A DNA stretch of 64,000 nucleotides from Gnetum montanum (Eukaryota; Streptophyta; Gnetopsida; Gnetales; Gnetaceae), in assembly GCA_015680685.1 (NCBI GenBank), contig MNCI01036208.1, forward strand, positions 15,190-79,189. The letters are read 5' to 3'. A program made the translations under genes and the position numbers. The first letter of the stretch is position 1, and each line of letters opens with the position of its first letter. This document shows positions 1-12,397 of this stretch, piece by piece. Under the pieces are notes generated by a model, which worked only from the letters and a program-made list of their open reading frames with translations, ran no database searches and was not told the DNA's origin.

Positions 1-620
1 AAATTCTTTCAAAAACATGTGGTGAATAGATTTATAGTACCAATAATGTTAATATTAGATAAAATAGCTCATGTGACTAGAGCTATATTTATAAAGTTAA
101 TGCAACATCTTAGGATGAATGAAAAACTAACTACATCTTATCATCCCCAAGAAAATGGTTAAGCTAAAGTAACCAAATCTATTAGTATATATAAGAAGAA
201 TTGAGCACTAAGCTTAATGATGCTTTATGGACATGTCAATCTACTTGGAAACTTCCAATCCAAGTAGTGAGAAATATTCTAACAACTACATATGCACTTG
301 ATCTAGACATAGACCTAGCCTAGAAAGAATGATTAATGAATCTTAATCTCTTAGATGAAAATCTATTTGTAGCTTAGATGAGTTACAAAATTTTTAAGAA
401 GTATTCCAAACATATACATGATGCCAAGATTAAACAACTTTCTATTAGGCCTAGATATAGACTCCTTTTCTATAATCCAAATTTTGATACCTAGAGGACA
501 AAAATTCAAACTTTATGGGAAAGACCCTATATAGTCCATGCCACATATTAATTATGCACCATGAAAATATATCATGCAACTAATCCATAAAAATTGATCA
601 TTGTTAACATTCAAGTCAAA
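1..620 (+). pseudogene. Ty3/gypsy integrase, C-terminal half (decayed)
   Basis: The stretch reads, with stops and frameshifts, as the end of a plant Ty3/gypsy integrase. The best landmark is a TSYHPQENG block near 132-161, the conserved segment after the catalytic core. It is followed by an ALxDALW-like segment near 210-235 (expected as LNDALWAYRT in relatives) and a basic tail near 480-530. Gln codons have become TAG or TAA, for example right after the ENG motif. The fragment enters from the left edge, so RT and RNase H would lie outside the window. ORF2 and an LTR follow on the same strand, so it probably belongs to the pol-bearing relative of the TR-GAG element at 25-34 kb. No active protein is possible. 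Confidence 0.7.
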
Positions 621-2262
621 TCATTTTATGACCTTTCTTCCCTAATAGAATCTACCATGTATTTTGAACCACTTACTTCACATTCAATCTTCTAGACTTT
701 CACCTTAGATAATATTCATAGGGATGTCATTCCTTATACTTAGACATCAATCAACCTTTTTATATTTTTCTTTCATCTTTTCTAATTTCTTACCATTTTT
801 CTAAATTCCTTAATATCTTATCTATTGTTTATTTCTTCGTTTTTCAGTATCTTCCAAGTTCTTTATATGTTTTTATTATTCTTACATATCTTTCATTATT
901 TTATAATTTTACTATTTTTTTACCTATTTTTCATGTACGTTTTTTTATTTTATTAATAAAATATGAAGGAATATGCAAGATGTAGTTGAAAGAATAAGAA
1001 TTTTAGCTTATGTTATCAAATCATGAAAGGACTAATTGTATAAACAATGAGATCACATCATCCATTCATTCATTTGCAGTAATAAGAGGTTCTTACTATG
1101 GACATAATGACATTATCATTACAATAAAAACTAAAATAAACATATGATCACTATGCCTAAATGGAAAAGTGAAAAATAAAAGTTAATACTATGGAAAAGT
1201 GAGAATAAAAAGTGTGTGATATCAAGGGGATTTGTGGATTCTCTAAAGTTAATACTATGTGTCTTATTATGCTATTAATTTGTATTATTTACTTGAGTTT
1301 TAACATAAAAATGAAAGCTTGTTCTAAAACAATTGTTGCATTGCTATATTACTAGAAAGACATGTTACCCATGCCTAAAGGTGGGTGAATTTTCTAAGAA
1401 ATTTCAGGGTTTCTTGGATTCACATTAGTTATGGAACTAAAAAGACATGTTATCCATGCCTAAAAGCACTCCATTGTCTAATGGTAAATTCTCCTTCAAA
1501 ATAAACTACATAGTTAATAAATGACTTTCTTGTTCTTCATTACCAAGTAATGATATTTCTTACAGTTGTGATAGTCTTATAGTTGTAAGTTTTGAGATGA
1601 TACAATGCAATGTTTCTTGTAAGTTGTATGAACTTATTTTGGATATTGAATGGAAAGTTTAATGATTATCTAAACCATGCATTACACATAGAATTTATTA
1701 TGCTTATGGTAAGACACTTCACATCCCATTTTCTGCAACCCTACTACCATCATTCCACCTCACTATTATATATAATTATTCTTTGATGCTTTTTTATGAC
1801 ATAGTTTTGTTATTCTTATTCAGGAAATACTAAACTATATGTTTTGGAAGAAATGTATGATTTACATTAAACTTCATGCGTGCCCATAAATAGTTATAGG
1901 TGTGGTTGTAGAAGAGCATTAAGAGTAAAAACCTACTTTGGAGAGGACCCATTTGTATAACTCTTGTGTCTCATACATGATGATCAAATCCACCTCATCT
2001 TGTACTTCCTAGATATTTTATTATTTATTATTATTTTTCTACATATTTATACTTATAAATTCATCAACTATTGATCAAATCATCTTCTAAACCTTAGATG
2101 ACTTACCTTGCTCAAAATCCTTCTTTAACATAGTATTAAAACCAAATTCTCATATTCTAAGAATCATCTATGATCGGGAACCCTTTAAATTATCTTAACA
2201 CCTTCTAGACTACTCATTTCATAAATATTTTTCATTAAATGTCACAAAATTTTTTAAAATTT
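621..2262. other. Gene-free spacer between integrase and internal promoter
   Basis: No coding sequence is recognisable. The first part (about 750-960) is strongly T-rich. A 22-base sequence (AGACATGTTA, one variable position, CCATGCCTAAA) occurs twice, at 1358-1379 and 1443-1464, and short 'agttaatactatg' strings recur near 1170-1260. The stretch matches in position the long spacer between pol or gag and ORF2 in the related element at 29.6-31.1 kb. Confidence 0.5.
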
Positions 2263-2360
2263 CAAAGATGATATCGTAGATACAATATAATAGGTCATAT
2301 GATAGCACATCAACAATGTTTCTCTAATATAAATCTATATGTACATGTAAACCATTAGAA
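2263..2360 (+). promoter_or_regulatory. Possible internal promoter of ORF2 (first gypsy copy)
   Basis: A GATATC site at 2270-2275 is followed by degenerate copies (GATACAATAT, CATATGATAG) and a TATA-like 'aatataaatctata' near 2327-2341. It lies about 600 bases before the ORF2 start. The better-preserved relative at 29564-29665 has GATATC sites plus a TATATATA box about 500 bases before its ORF2 start, and the LTRs of both carry GATATC arrays next to a TATA box. Promoter activity is inferred. Confidence 0.45.
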
Positions 2361-2870
2361 AATTTTTCATTTCCATAATTTTATACCAGGGGAGTTCATG
2401 CTATTTTTCTATCAAACAACCTTCAAATCTCCATATCTTCTTCACTGGATACTCAATTTGAGCCATTTTTATTTCATTTGCACATGGAGTGATCATCTTA
2501 ATCATGGGGAAAAGCATTGCATGTAGTTTTTGCAAATTAAACAAAATTTTTCTAATGCCTGAAAGATGCATTAAGGGTAAAAATGGTAAGAATTAATCAC
2601 ATTCTAATCTAACATAAGCCAACAAACTTAAATGTTTCCTTCTTATTGACCATTTTAATACATTTTAAATAACTAAAAATTATTTTGAATTGATTGTTTA
2701 ATTAAAGGTTTTTCTGAATAAGGACCTTTTTTGAGCTAACGAATTTTCTAAACTCTACAATCCAAATTAAAAATAAAATTGATTATATCTAATAATTTTC
2801 ATCAAAACAAAAAATTTGATAAAGGGTTAAGAACTATTAAGAATTTTTGGATAATCTTGAATTTTCTTAT

Positions 2871-5695
2871 GATTGTAGATATCACCAAAGAGAATACCCG
2901 AAGTTGGAGGACCATTATAACCAAAGAAAAAGAGGTCTTGAGGAAGAGAAAGAGGATAAGGGGCAAAACAAAATCCTCCTATGGAGCAAGAGGCATAGTC
3001 ATACTTGATCCATTAACCCACATTTACAATAGGGTAACCTACACAGGAAGAAGTTGATGCACCACTAGCTCCAAAACAAGGACAATGCCTCACACTTTCA
3101 AAAACAACTCCAAATATCATCACTTTGGCCAACCATTTCAAGCAATAGCAAATGGTATTTGGGAAAAGTTCATCAATTTTGGTAAAATAAACAAGGTGAT
3201 GCAATAGTGAAGATTGAGGGAGTGACAGTGTCATACTTAGTTTAAGAAATTTCTAGGGCACTAAATATACCAAATGTTGGAGCTAACATTGCTCAAATCC
3301 CCATATGGTCCAACACAGATGCAAGAAATTTATGGTTGTAAAGGGCATATCAAAATACAAAGAAAGAATATTATGGATTCTTCACTGTAGATATTATCTA
3401 CTTCAAAATTGGGACATAGCATATCTTTCCAACTAAGAGACTTAATAGTATTTCTACCTATGCTACTACAGGAAGTGCTATCTTAATGGAGAAATTCCAA
3501 GCTAACATATTTTATCTACTTTTCTAAAAATACAAAGAAGGTTTGAAGAGAAGAAGATAAGAAAATCAACTCTTCCATTTCCTTGCCTTATTAGGAACTT
3601 GTGCAAACAAGATGAATTTTTGAGATACATGAATGATGTTCTTCAAAAACTCCAAAATGCTCCATATGTAGAAATCTTTAAGACAATTTCACCCACAAAA
3701 GATCAAGTAGAAAAACCAACAAGCACTAAAGCTACAATAGGATTAACAGCAGTGGTAAAAACTCTAACTGTAGGGATGGAATAGGTAGGACCTAGCAAGT
3801 CAAATCTAGCTATAGAATGAGTAGGACAGAGTTTTCCACCAGTATAACCAAACTATAGATCTTCCATGAGTTATGTATAATAGATTGTTGAAATAATTAG
3901 TTGGGGAGGTAGAAAAGTCTTGAGTATGCACAAAGTAAGGAATAAATCAAGTAGATATGTAGTACCCATAGGACCTACTAGTTTTCAAATATCTTTGTAG
4001 AGAATAAAGGATGATGATTGGGCATAGCAAATTTTTCGGAACACTACATCATTATAGGTAATGTTAGAAACTAGAGAAGGAGCCACTAGTTGTGATGAAA
4101 TACCAAGATGTAGTAGGAGCAATAGAAGTAATAACTAATTATATTAAGGAATCATTCAATGTTCCCATTGTATCATTCAAAGACATTTCTAGAGCTAATG
4201 ATGTCAAAACATTGGCCAAAACATTAGGAAAAGAAATTATATCCTCTATTCAATCTAAAGATATCTTGAAAAGATTATTGTAGATAGGACAAGTTATGCA
4301 AAATATTTTTTATGTTCCCAGTGATATTATTGTAGTGTAGTTTGAATTAATATGTATCAAAGGTAAGCTGGTCATGTTAGAAACAAGAATGTAGCACATA
4401 GAGAGTGAAGTGTAGAGGTTATAAGAGGAATTAGTTGAATTAAGGGCTAAAATACAAGATCATGCATAACACATTACACTAAACTAGCTATCACATTTCA
4501 AAAATGAACAAATGGATCAATTAATGCTTAAGAAACAATAAATGAAGATGGAGACAGAAAAAGTAGGGGGAAATGCTTTAGTGATAGATGCTTAGATGTA
4601 TGTCCATGCTAAGGTTATCACTACATTGAAGAAAGAAAATAAAAGAATTATTATAGAAAATTTGAGGTTGATAGACATTTAGAAGTAGGAAAACATGCTT
4701 GAAGAAAGTATCCATAAGCTAAGAGAGTAATTTTCTAGAGTCAACCTTGACATAAGATACTTGGCCCATGAAATAAAACCTTGACAATGGAATAAGTATA
4801 TGCAATCAAATAGAAATTAGCCATTGAAATTAGTGCATGGTAGAATGAGGTCAAGAAACATGAAACACTCAAGCAACATTTCAAGGATCAAGTGAGCATG
4901 TACAAGAAAATTAATGGAAAAGAGATCTAGACGACTAAAGCCAAAATCAAAACCATCATGTAGCAAACACCTACTTGGAAATCCATCCTAGATAGTATCA
5001 CCCTTGTCCACAAAACTGAGCTGAAGAAAAAAGACTTGAAGATAGAGGACTTGATAGAATACATGGTGATAGCAAATCTATGTTACGTTAACTTAGCCAT
5101 GTTAACAACATGTAGTTCAAGGATAGAATTAGAGTAGCAAGTTGATACAATATATTTCATATATGAAAAATAGTTTGTAGATAGAAAAGATGCATAGTAA
5201 AAGGTCCACCTTGTAAACTCTAAGCTCTAAGTAATCAAATCTAGCTACTAGGAGCAAACAGATGTTGCAGCAAATTTGGCTAGAAGAATGATTGATTATC
5301 AAGAATTGTAGAAGATGGCTAGAGCCTTTGAATTAGAAAAAACACAATTTATAGCATGTTATGTTAAGGCTAATAAAATGCTTTCACAACTATCATATCC
5401 ATGAGAAGTGCCAATAGCTACAAAAATCTCTAAATTAGCATGGACGATGCATGATCCCAAAACTAAAGGGGGAAAGTTGAAGACCCTCTTAAATAGATAT
5501 TTGTTCAAAAAGCTAGATGCTAAGGGAAAAGGCCAATGGACAAATCACCATCACCAAGAACATGAAGAAGATACATCAAGTTTTATTTTTTTATTTTTAT
5601 TATATGTTAATCATTCTTTGCATAACAATTTTGTAACACCACTTGAACAAAGATGCAACATGCATAGTAGAGTTAGTTCTTTATATATGTCATGA
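2871..5695 (+). pseudogene. ORF2 of Athila/Tat-like gypsy element, decayed copy
   Basis: Matches the minus-strand reading frame at 26271-29061 along its whole length. Shared landmarks: GATTGYAG at the start (2871-2878, splice-acceptor-like), a basic KKKRS/RERG region, an MEQEA segment near 2980, a YFKIGT-like block followed by HIFPTKR near 3405-3435, and a C-terminal ACYVKANKMLSQL block near 5360-5390. The start codon has become ATA (2879-2881) and there are dozens of stops, mostly TAG where Gln is expected. The middle (about 3900-5300) is rich in K, E and Q and probably coiled coil. The N-terminal half resembles the 'putative plant transposon protein' domain of Athila-type elements, by pattern only. 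It sits between integrase and 3' LTR, the position of env-like or extra ORFs in plant retrotransposons. Confidence 0.65.
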
Positions 5696-5780
5696 TTTTG
5701 AAGTTCATGTAACCCCAAAAGTTTGTAATGAACTCTATCCTCTTTTCGTTTAAACTCCAAGATGATTTTTTTAGTTGCTC

Positions 5781-6360
5781 ATGGAGATATGATGAAATAC
5801 CTTTAAGTCAACTATTATAATATGATATCTACAATATCATAGATACAATATCGTAGCCAAATATATTTTTTCATAGATATGATTTAGCGGATCATGTTTA
5901 TGCCTATAAATGCAAGCTCATCATCATATTAAAAACAAGTTTTGATCAATACTTATTGAAATTCTTATAGTTTATTAGTTGTGAATGCCCATAGTGTGGT
6001 GAATTATAGTTGCACAACATCTTTATTCAAGTGGATTGTTCCTAGACATAATTCATGAATAGATATAAAGATCAAGATTATTCTTCATCATTACAGCATA
6101 TCACATAGAATAGATTTAACTTTCCATGTTGTTTACTTTTACCATGTCATTTATATTTCCTAAGTCATTTAATATTCTAATGTTCATTAGTAAGATGGAA
6201 TGAGTATGAATAGTTTCTAGCATAAAGTGTAATTGTTTGGTAATCTAGTGGTGATTTTTCTTGATTCACTCAGTAGTAAAGTTACTTGGCAACCACAAGA
6301 ATAATTACATCAGCCCAAGATGTGTATGGAAAACTAAGAGCATATACTTATCATCAAAGG
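5781..6360 (+). repeat. 3' LTR of the first Athila/Tat-like copy, incomplete
   Basis: A short purine tract (ATGGAGATA, 5781-5789) precedes the LTR start TGATGAAATACC at 5790. The sequence aligns with the reverse complement of 25229-26091: a GATATC/AATATC array at 5821-5885, TATA box CCTATAAATG near 5910, then conserved transcribed parts (GCCCATAGTGTGGTGA, and CAAGATGTGTATGG near 6317-6330). Similarity fades near 6360, so the last ~300 bases are missing, presumably lost when the copia element on the right arrived. Strongly diverged from the 25-34 kb copies. Confidence 0.65.
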
Positions 6361-6619
6361 CTTGAATATCTTTACATTTTCATTGTACTTAACTATAGAA
6401 TTTACATTAATTTTCACTATGTTCAACTTAGTATACTTAAGAGCCAACGACATCATTTTATCACATATCTCACTAGGAGTTAAATCATACATTTTGCACC
6501 TTGCTAACTCTAAGTAGGAAGACAATGATCATGAACTTATTATTAACTTACTGGTATCCTGATATTATTTATTTATAGATAATGATCTGGTCACACATGA
6601 ATACTTATGACTTATATGA
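6361..6619. other. Unassigned junction between gypsy LTR and copia1
   Basis: A 63-codon open frame exists on the minus strand (6334-6525), but it overlaps LTR-derived sequence and matches nothing I recognise. The 5' LTR and PBS expected before copia1 gag are not visible, so copia1 is probably 5'-truncated here. Confidence 0.35.
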
Positions 6620-7850
6620 TTGAGTGTTGGAATTCTCTATAGTTCATCAACTAGTAAAGAGATTAGAAATTTCCTTAAATTTAATCATGCGCAGACCACA
6701 TTGGTAAAATTGTATAAAGCACAAATCCTCAATGACAAGTTTGTGCATCTAAAGCTAACAGAGGATGAGATCATCAATAAGTATTTCTTTAGAATTACTA
6801 AAATTACAAATGCTCTTAAAATACTTAAAGATAATTTTTCTAATTCTAATATTTGTCAAAAGGTCTTGGAAGCCTTCCCAAGAACCTCCATGCCAAAGTG
6901 ATGGCCATCCTTGAAGTGAGAGATATCAATATCATGAAGGTTGATGAGCTCTAAGGTAACTTTGAAATTTATGAAATGTCTCTATAAGAAGATAATGATG
7001 TTGACTAATCAAAGAAGAATAGTACTTAAAATTCCTCAGAGGATGTGGAAGATGATGATTCAAATGAGCTTAATAAAGAAGCATTGTCTCTCTTAATAAG
7101 AAAATTCAGTGGATTCTTCAAGAAGGGGTACAAAGTAAAGAGACCCATAGGTAATGATAAAAGAAATAATAAGAAAAATGACATTATGTATTATCATTTT
7201 CATGGCTATGGTTTCATTACCTCAAAATGTGCAAATAAGAAGAAGAAAAAGAAGGATAAATCCAAAGACAAGAAGGCTTTATGTTCTTAGGATGATTTAA
7301 AGAAGGTTTCATTAACTAAGGAAACTAATGAGGAATGTAATTTTATTTTTATGATGGCATTAGAAGGTGAGGATTAGTCTAATGAAGGTAAGAAAAGTAT
7401 AAATGATGAAGAAAAGTATGAATTAATATCTACCTTCTTTACTAAGCTTCAAACCATATGTAAGAAGATGAAAAAGAAGCTTAGTGAGTAAGAATTGAGA
7501 CATAAAACATAAGAAACTTAACTTGAAGAAAGAGACACTCCATAAGCTGATTTGTAATCTAGATACAAGGTTTTTCAAAAGTGTCTCAAAGAAATGGATA
7601 CACAACTTCAAGAAAAGAAAGAAGAAATCAAGAACCTCCTCAAGTAACTTAATGACTCTTAAGCCACTATTGGGTATCGAGTATAAGAAATTGCTAATTT
7701 CAAAAGTAATCTTGGAAAATTTACACAAGGGACAACCACATTGAATGTAATGAAGTAGAAATCAAAGCAAGTTGGAGATAGATCTAGCATTGGATACAAG
7801 TTTACATAATCCACATTGAGAAGTCAAAATAAGTAGAATTATCTACCAAG
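6620..7850 (+). pseudogene. gag: copia1 gag (SIRE-like), decayed
   Basis: With several frameshifts the segment reads as a Ty1/copia gag of the SIRE/Maximus type: a KLYKAQILNDKFVHLKLTED block (6687-6760), where relatives have the UBN2 gag domain, then an acidic stretch (EDVEDDDSNE). A damaged zinc knuckle (YYHFHGYGFITSKCANK, 7189-7240) has lost the first two Cys and the His, leaving one Cys. A long Lys/Glu coiled-coil region follows (7300-7740). In intact relatives gag forms the virus-like particle and binds the RNA. The protein cannot be made. Stops are mainly TAG and TAA at expected Gln positions. Confidence 0.75.
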
Positions 7851-9360
7851 GTATGAATTCTTATCTAGAAATTCATACACTTAATGTTACTATTGTTACA
7901 ATTATAGTCATATTAGTATTAATGTCCTTATAGATCCCATTTTATTTATGGAAATATGAAATTTTTAACTAACCAAGATAGGTACAAGAAAGAAGAAAAA
8001 ATACTAAAGTTAGAAAGGTGTGTATCCCAAAGAACATGATACATAAGGTATATATGGCAAAGTTGCAACCTCAAGAGAAATTACCACCTTTTTGGTATCT
8101 TGAAATTGGATGCTCAAGATATATGATTAAGTATAGGTCAAGATTTACCTTTCTTCCAAGCTATGATGATCGAAGTGTTATTTTTAGAGATAACAACTAG
8201 GCATACATCAAAGAAAAGGGTACAATTAAAGATAAAAATTCTCCTAGAATTGATAATGTTCTTTACGTTATGGGATTAGAGCATAGTTTATTAATTCTAA
8301 GTTTTTTATGGGATACAAATTAGGGAATGTTTATATAATTGATAATTGTAATTTAAGTAAATAGAATTTAAAGTGTTTGATTAGAAAATCAAAGGATAGT
8401 TGGTTGTAACATAGGATATTAGGATACTTAAAATTTGAGTGTCTTAGCAAGCTCTCTAAAAATAAAATTTTTGAAGGATTATCCAACATCCAATCTATGA
8501 AGGATAAGATATGTGAAATGTGCCTAAATGATAAGAAAAAATTCATATCCTTCAAAAGAAAGAATGATATTACAACTAAACATCCTCTTAAATTATTACA
8601 TTTGGATTTAGTAAGACCTAATAAAAATTGTAGCATAGGTATTTAACCTTTTTTTAATTATTTTTAATGATTACTCAAGGTTCACTTGGGTACCTCTACT
8701 AACCCACAAGATTGAAACATCTTATCACTTCAAGAAACTTTTCTATAGAATGTAAAGAAAAAAGGATTAACTAATTAAGTAGATTAGGAGTGGTCATGGA
8801 AGAGAATTTTATAAGTATATTTTTAAGGAATATTATGATAATGAATTTATTGAGCATCAATTCTCAGCTCTAAGAAGACCCCAAAAAATGGAGTAGCTAA
8901 ACTAAAGAATTGGATGTTACAAGAGATTGATAGAACCTTGCTTCATGAACAAATATTGTCAAAGTAATTTTGGGATAAAGCCATTAATACAAACTATTAC
9001 ATGTTAAATCAAATTTTTATTAGTCCTAAAACTACCAAAATTCCATTCAAGCTTAATTATAGTGAGAAACTCAAGGTGAGTTATTTCAAAATTCTTTGTT
9101 ACAAATGTTTTATTTGAAAAATAAGGAAAAGCTAAGAAAGATTGATAACAGAGTTAATGAAGTAATTTTTCCTAGATACTCATATGCTAGTAAGGCTTAT
9201 AGAGTTTATAATAAATGTATGCTAATGATTGAGAAAGTAGTTGATGTTGTACATGATGAAATAGATTCTAGTCTAGTACGACACATTCAAGATAATGAGG
9301 AAGAAGATTTTTCATCACAACTTCCTTCAAACCTTGAGGAATGTCCAAAAGAGAAGGATT
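7851..9360 (+). pseudogene. pol: copia1 protease and integrase, decayed
   Basis: A second Cys-rich remnant (CYYCYNYSH, about 7880) leads into a copia protease: WYLEIGCSRYM at 8094-8127, where relatives have WYLDSGCSRHM, so the catalytic Asp is Glu and the Ser is Ile. Next come the GAG-pre-integrase segment (WL-H, LKFECLSKLSK near 8425-8460; ICEMC near 8508) and integrase landmarks: HLDLVRP near 8600-8620, YSRFTWVPLL near 8673-8702, ALRRPQKNGVAKLKN near 8866-8912, FWDKAIN near 8968 and KLKVSYFKILCYKCF near 9067-9110. Frameshifts and TAG/TAA stops are spread throughout. Confidence 0.8.
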
Positions 9361-11060
9361 AATAAGTTTCCTCCGCATCCAAAACTCTTATCATCTTAAT
9401 GGAGGTATATAAAGAGCCACTCACTAAACCATATCATTGGAAATATTCAACATGGGATGAGAGCTAGGAAAGAACTATGATAATTTTGTTGTTTTGCATG
9501 CTTGCAATTCCAAATTGAGCCTAATAACATTGAGTATAAATGATAAATCATGAATTCAAACTATAAATAAAGAGCTTAATCAAATTATTATAAATGATGT
9601 GAAGAAACTTGTCACTAGGTCTAATGAGCATAGATTTATTGGAACAAAGTGAATCTTTAGCAACAAGCTAAATAAAAATGGAGTGTTTATTAGAAATAAG
9701 GCAAGATTATTTACAAAGGGATACATTCAACAAGAGAGAATTAGTTATGAGAAAACCTTTGTACTATTTGGATGATTAGAATTCATTAGAATTCTACTTT
9801 CCTTTGCTACTCACAACAACATCATGCTCTGCCAAATGGATGTAAAATGTTCTTTTCTCAATAAAATAATTCAAGAAGAATTTTATATGGAGCAAACACC
9901 AATCTTTGAGGATCCTCATAAAAAGGATCATATTTAGACTAAAAAATGATCTATATGAACTCAAACAAGCCCCTAGGGCTTAGTATGAGAGGTTATCATA
10001 ATATCTAATATAAAATGGCTTTATACGAGATTCTTTTAACCCTATCCTTTTTATTTTAAGTCATGATAGACATATTCTTATAGTTTAGATCTATGATTAT
10101 GATACTATTTTTTGTGCTACTAATCCCTCACTATACAAGAAATTTGAAGAGATAATTTATATTGAATTGCAAATGAGCCTCATGGATGAATTAACATTCT
10201 TCTTTGGACTCCAACTTAGTTAAGGTAAGAATGGTATTTTCATCTTTCAAGAAAACTATGCTAAGGCTATTCTCAAGAATTATGGTATGAAGAATTCTAA
10301 ATAAACTTCCATTTCTATAAATCCTCAAGTAAAAGTATGCAAGAATGAACAAGGTAAGAATATTAATGAAAAGTTATATAGAGGTATAACTAGAAGTTTA
10401 TTTTATCTTACTAAAAGTAGACCTGATATTACCTTAAGTGTTGGGATATGTGCTAGGTATCAATACAAATCTAAAGAATTTCATTATATTACTATTAAAA
10501 ATATTTTGAAAATATTTAAAAGCTACTACATGACATGGTCTTTAGTATCACAAGAATACATGCTTTAATTTTGTTGAATATTTACATGTAGATTAGGTTG
10601 AAGTAGTTCAGGAAAGAAAACGTATAATGAGAAATTGCTTCCTTTTAGGTCCATGTCTTATCTCATTAATGACTAAGAAGAAAAAATCTACCTTCACATC
10701 AATGGTTGAAGTGAAGTATATAAAACCTAGAAATTTTTGTGTCAAATTGATATGGATGGTACATATGCTTAAGGATTATAGACATGAACATGGTTTGATT
10801 TTAATGTTTTATGATAATATGAATGTTATCAATATTGTGAAAAATCTAGTGCAACACTTTAGAATCAAGAACATTATTATTTTACACCATTTTATCTAAG
10901 AGAAAATTCAAGGGGTAAATAGTAGAATTAAATACATCAATTCAAAAAATTAGCTTGTTTATTTTCTAATGAAGTCATTTCTAACTAATTTAAAGAAATC
11001 AAGGGAGGGTTGGGAGCTGAACCATGCTCCAACTAGTCCAAGTATGCAAGTACCTTAATC
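9361..11060 (+). pseudogene. pol: copia1 reverse transcriptase and RNase H, decayed
   Basis: The RVT_2-type RT is clear: FIGTKWIFSNKLNKNGVFIR near 9630-9690, ARLFTKGYIQQE near 9702-9737, LEFIRILLSFATHNNI near 9778-9825, QMDVKCSFLNKIIQEEFYMEQ near 9834-9895. The YVDD catalytic motif appears as IYDYD near 10090-10105. Tail motifs are LYRGITRSLFYLTKSRPDIT near 10374-10433 and SKEFHYITIK. RNase H follows (10560-10930: DNMNVINIVKN, QHFRIKNIIILHHF), ending at WELNHAP near 11011. Multiple frameshifts and stops. This is the best-preserved pol in the window and the likely enzyme class for copia2. Confidence 0.85.
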
Positions 11061-11099
11061 TAAATTAGATAGATTGAGGGATCACTCTTAAAGTAGAGT

Positions 11100-11561
11100 A
11101 TATTTTTAATTATATTTTAACTAGTTTTCCTACCATAAATATGCTCAAAAGTGTTCATCTTTTGTTGGTTGTTTTTGGGATATTTCTTTATGCATTTGTG
11201 ATAATTGTATAGTGTCAAGGTCCATTGTTCTTGTAAAAGGTTAACTTACTCATGTATAGACTTGAGCCTCTTTCTTGCCCTCTTAAGGCTAACATTACCC
11301 TGGTTCACCCCACCTTCAGTGACCTTCCATACATTGAGCCAATTTTTTTTCTTATAACCTACAATAGGTTAACTGTACTTTTGATAGGTTAACCATTCCT
11401 TGAATAAAAGTGTTTTTATAAAAGGATCTATTGCAATTTTTTGGTTATTGAGATTTTACCCTTTAATAACCCTCTTTTTCCTTCGTAGTGTCTCACTACT
11501 ACTAAGTCTTGTTTGTTCTTCTCTAGTATTTTTTTTCTCATCACTCTAACATTCCTTAGCC
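11100..11561 (+). promoter_or_regulatory. Possible internal promoter of copia1 ORF2
   Basis: Non-coding segment between RNase H and ORF2. It has repeated AGGTTAAC units (near 11239, 11366 and 11387) plus related AAGGCTAACATTACC and GGTTCACCCCACC strings, then a TATA box GTTTTTATAAA at 11412-11422, then ATG at 11562. The LTR at 43022-44375 has the same 11-base TATA region (43600-43610) and AGGTCAACCTACC repeats. Function is inferred from this match. Confidence 0.5.
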
Positions 11562-12239
11562 ATGCTACAACCAAAGAGAGGTTCTTGCCATGATATAAAC
11601 TCAGAATCTAAGGAATAATAGGAGTTTAAATATTTTCATCAAATTCTTGTAAAGAGAAGTGGTTGAAATTTGAATCCAAGGTTGTAGTAAGTGAATGGTA
11701 ATTTATGTTATCTCAAATTAAGAATTTCTCAAATATGGAATAGTTCTTTAACAAGCTATATTGAGTATCCTTACTTTATCTCTATGAAATAGTTTTCCTT
11801 GGCCTATTAATGGCTCTCTTTTGCAATTTAGAGGCCATTAGTAAGACTAGATTTAATACTTTTATGCTAGGATGTAAAAGTTTAGTTACTAAATAGAAGA
11901 TTACATAGGTTTTGGCCATGTCCATTGAAAGGATTTGGAAATTTTCAACTATTGTAAATTCTCTAGTGTCTTTGATGGATAAATTAAAATTAATGGAATT
12001 TATTTTTAGGAGAGACTTTACCAAGCTTCATAACATCAAAAGTAAAGATCTAAAGCCAAAGTTCAAGTTGGTTACTCATATCTTAATGATTAATTTCATG
12101 TCCAAGAGTGAACATTATGATGAGGTACTAGTAGCTTTTTATTTGTTATGTGTTGCATGGTAAAGAAAAAAGGACTCAATGGTTCACAATACATTTTCTA
12201 CACCTTAATCAATCACATTGCTACACATGGACATTTAAG
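11562..12239 (+). pseudogene. copia1 ORF2, first part (split by gypsy1)
   Basis: A coding-like stretch begins at ATG 11562 (MLQPKRGS) and runs, with stops at Gln-like positions, to the gypsy1 insertion point. Visible pieces include KIDGIYF-like and YFLFVMCC segments, and the last stretch (INHIATHGHL, near 12211-12240) joins in frame to the continuation at 38174. Its place between RNase H and 3' LTR is that of the env-like or extra ORF of SIRE elements. I cannot name a domain, but ORF2 of copia2 is in the same place. Confidence 0.45.
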
Positions 12240-12244
12240 TCTAC
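12240..12244. repeat. Left target-site duplication of gypsy1 (TCTAC)
   Basis: TCTAC at 12240-12244 precedes the 5' LTR of gypsy1; the identical TCTAC at 38169-38173 follows the 3' LTR. This pairs the two LTRs as ends of one 25.9-kb nested element. Confidence 0.75.
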
Positions 12245-12397
12245 TATTACACCTACTTGTTCCATTCACTAGTGATCAAGACTAAGTGTAGTTTTGGCAA
12301 TTTCCCACTTTAGTTTGAGCATTAAACTTCCAAAAAATAGTCCTTGAAGACCTCTAACAATCATTCTAACTCATAAGCCAACTTATGAGCTCCATTT
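12245..12397 (+). repeat. gypsy1 5' LTR, left fragment
   Basis: Aligns with the start of the 3' LTR: TATTACACCTAC here against TGTTATAGCTAC at 36210, then AGTGATCAAGAC and GAGCTYCATTTT in both. The terminal TG has become TA. The LTR resumes after copia2 at 18953. Confidence 0.65.
12393..12397. repeat. Left target-site duplication of copia2
   Basis: CATTT at 12393-12397 matches CATCT at 18953-18957 in four of five bases. The uninterrupted LTR near 36395 reads CATTTTTAGCAACC, as expected for the empty site. Confidence 0.5.

Noticed and set aside
7423-7728. 101-codon minus-strand open frame inside copia1 gag
   Set aside because: It is the antisense of the Lys/Glu-rich gag region; sense-strand gag similarity explains it.
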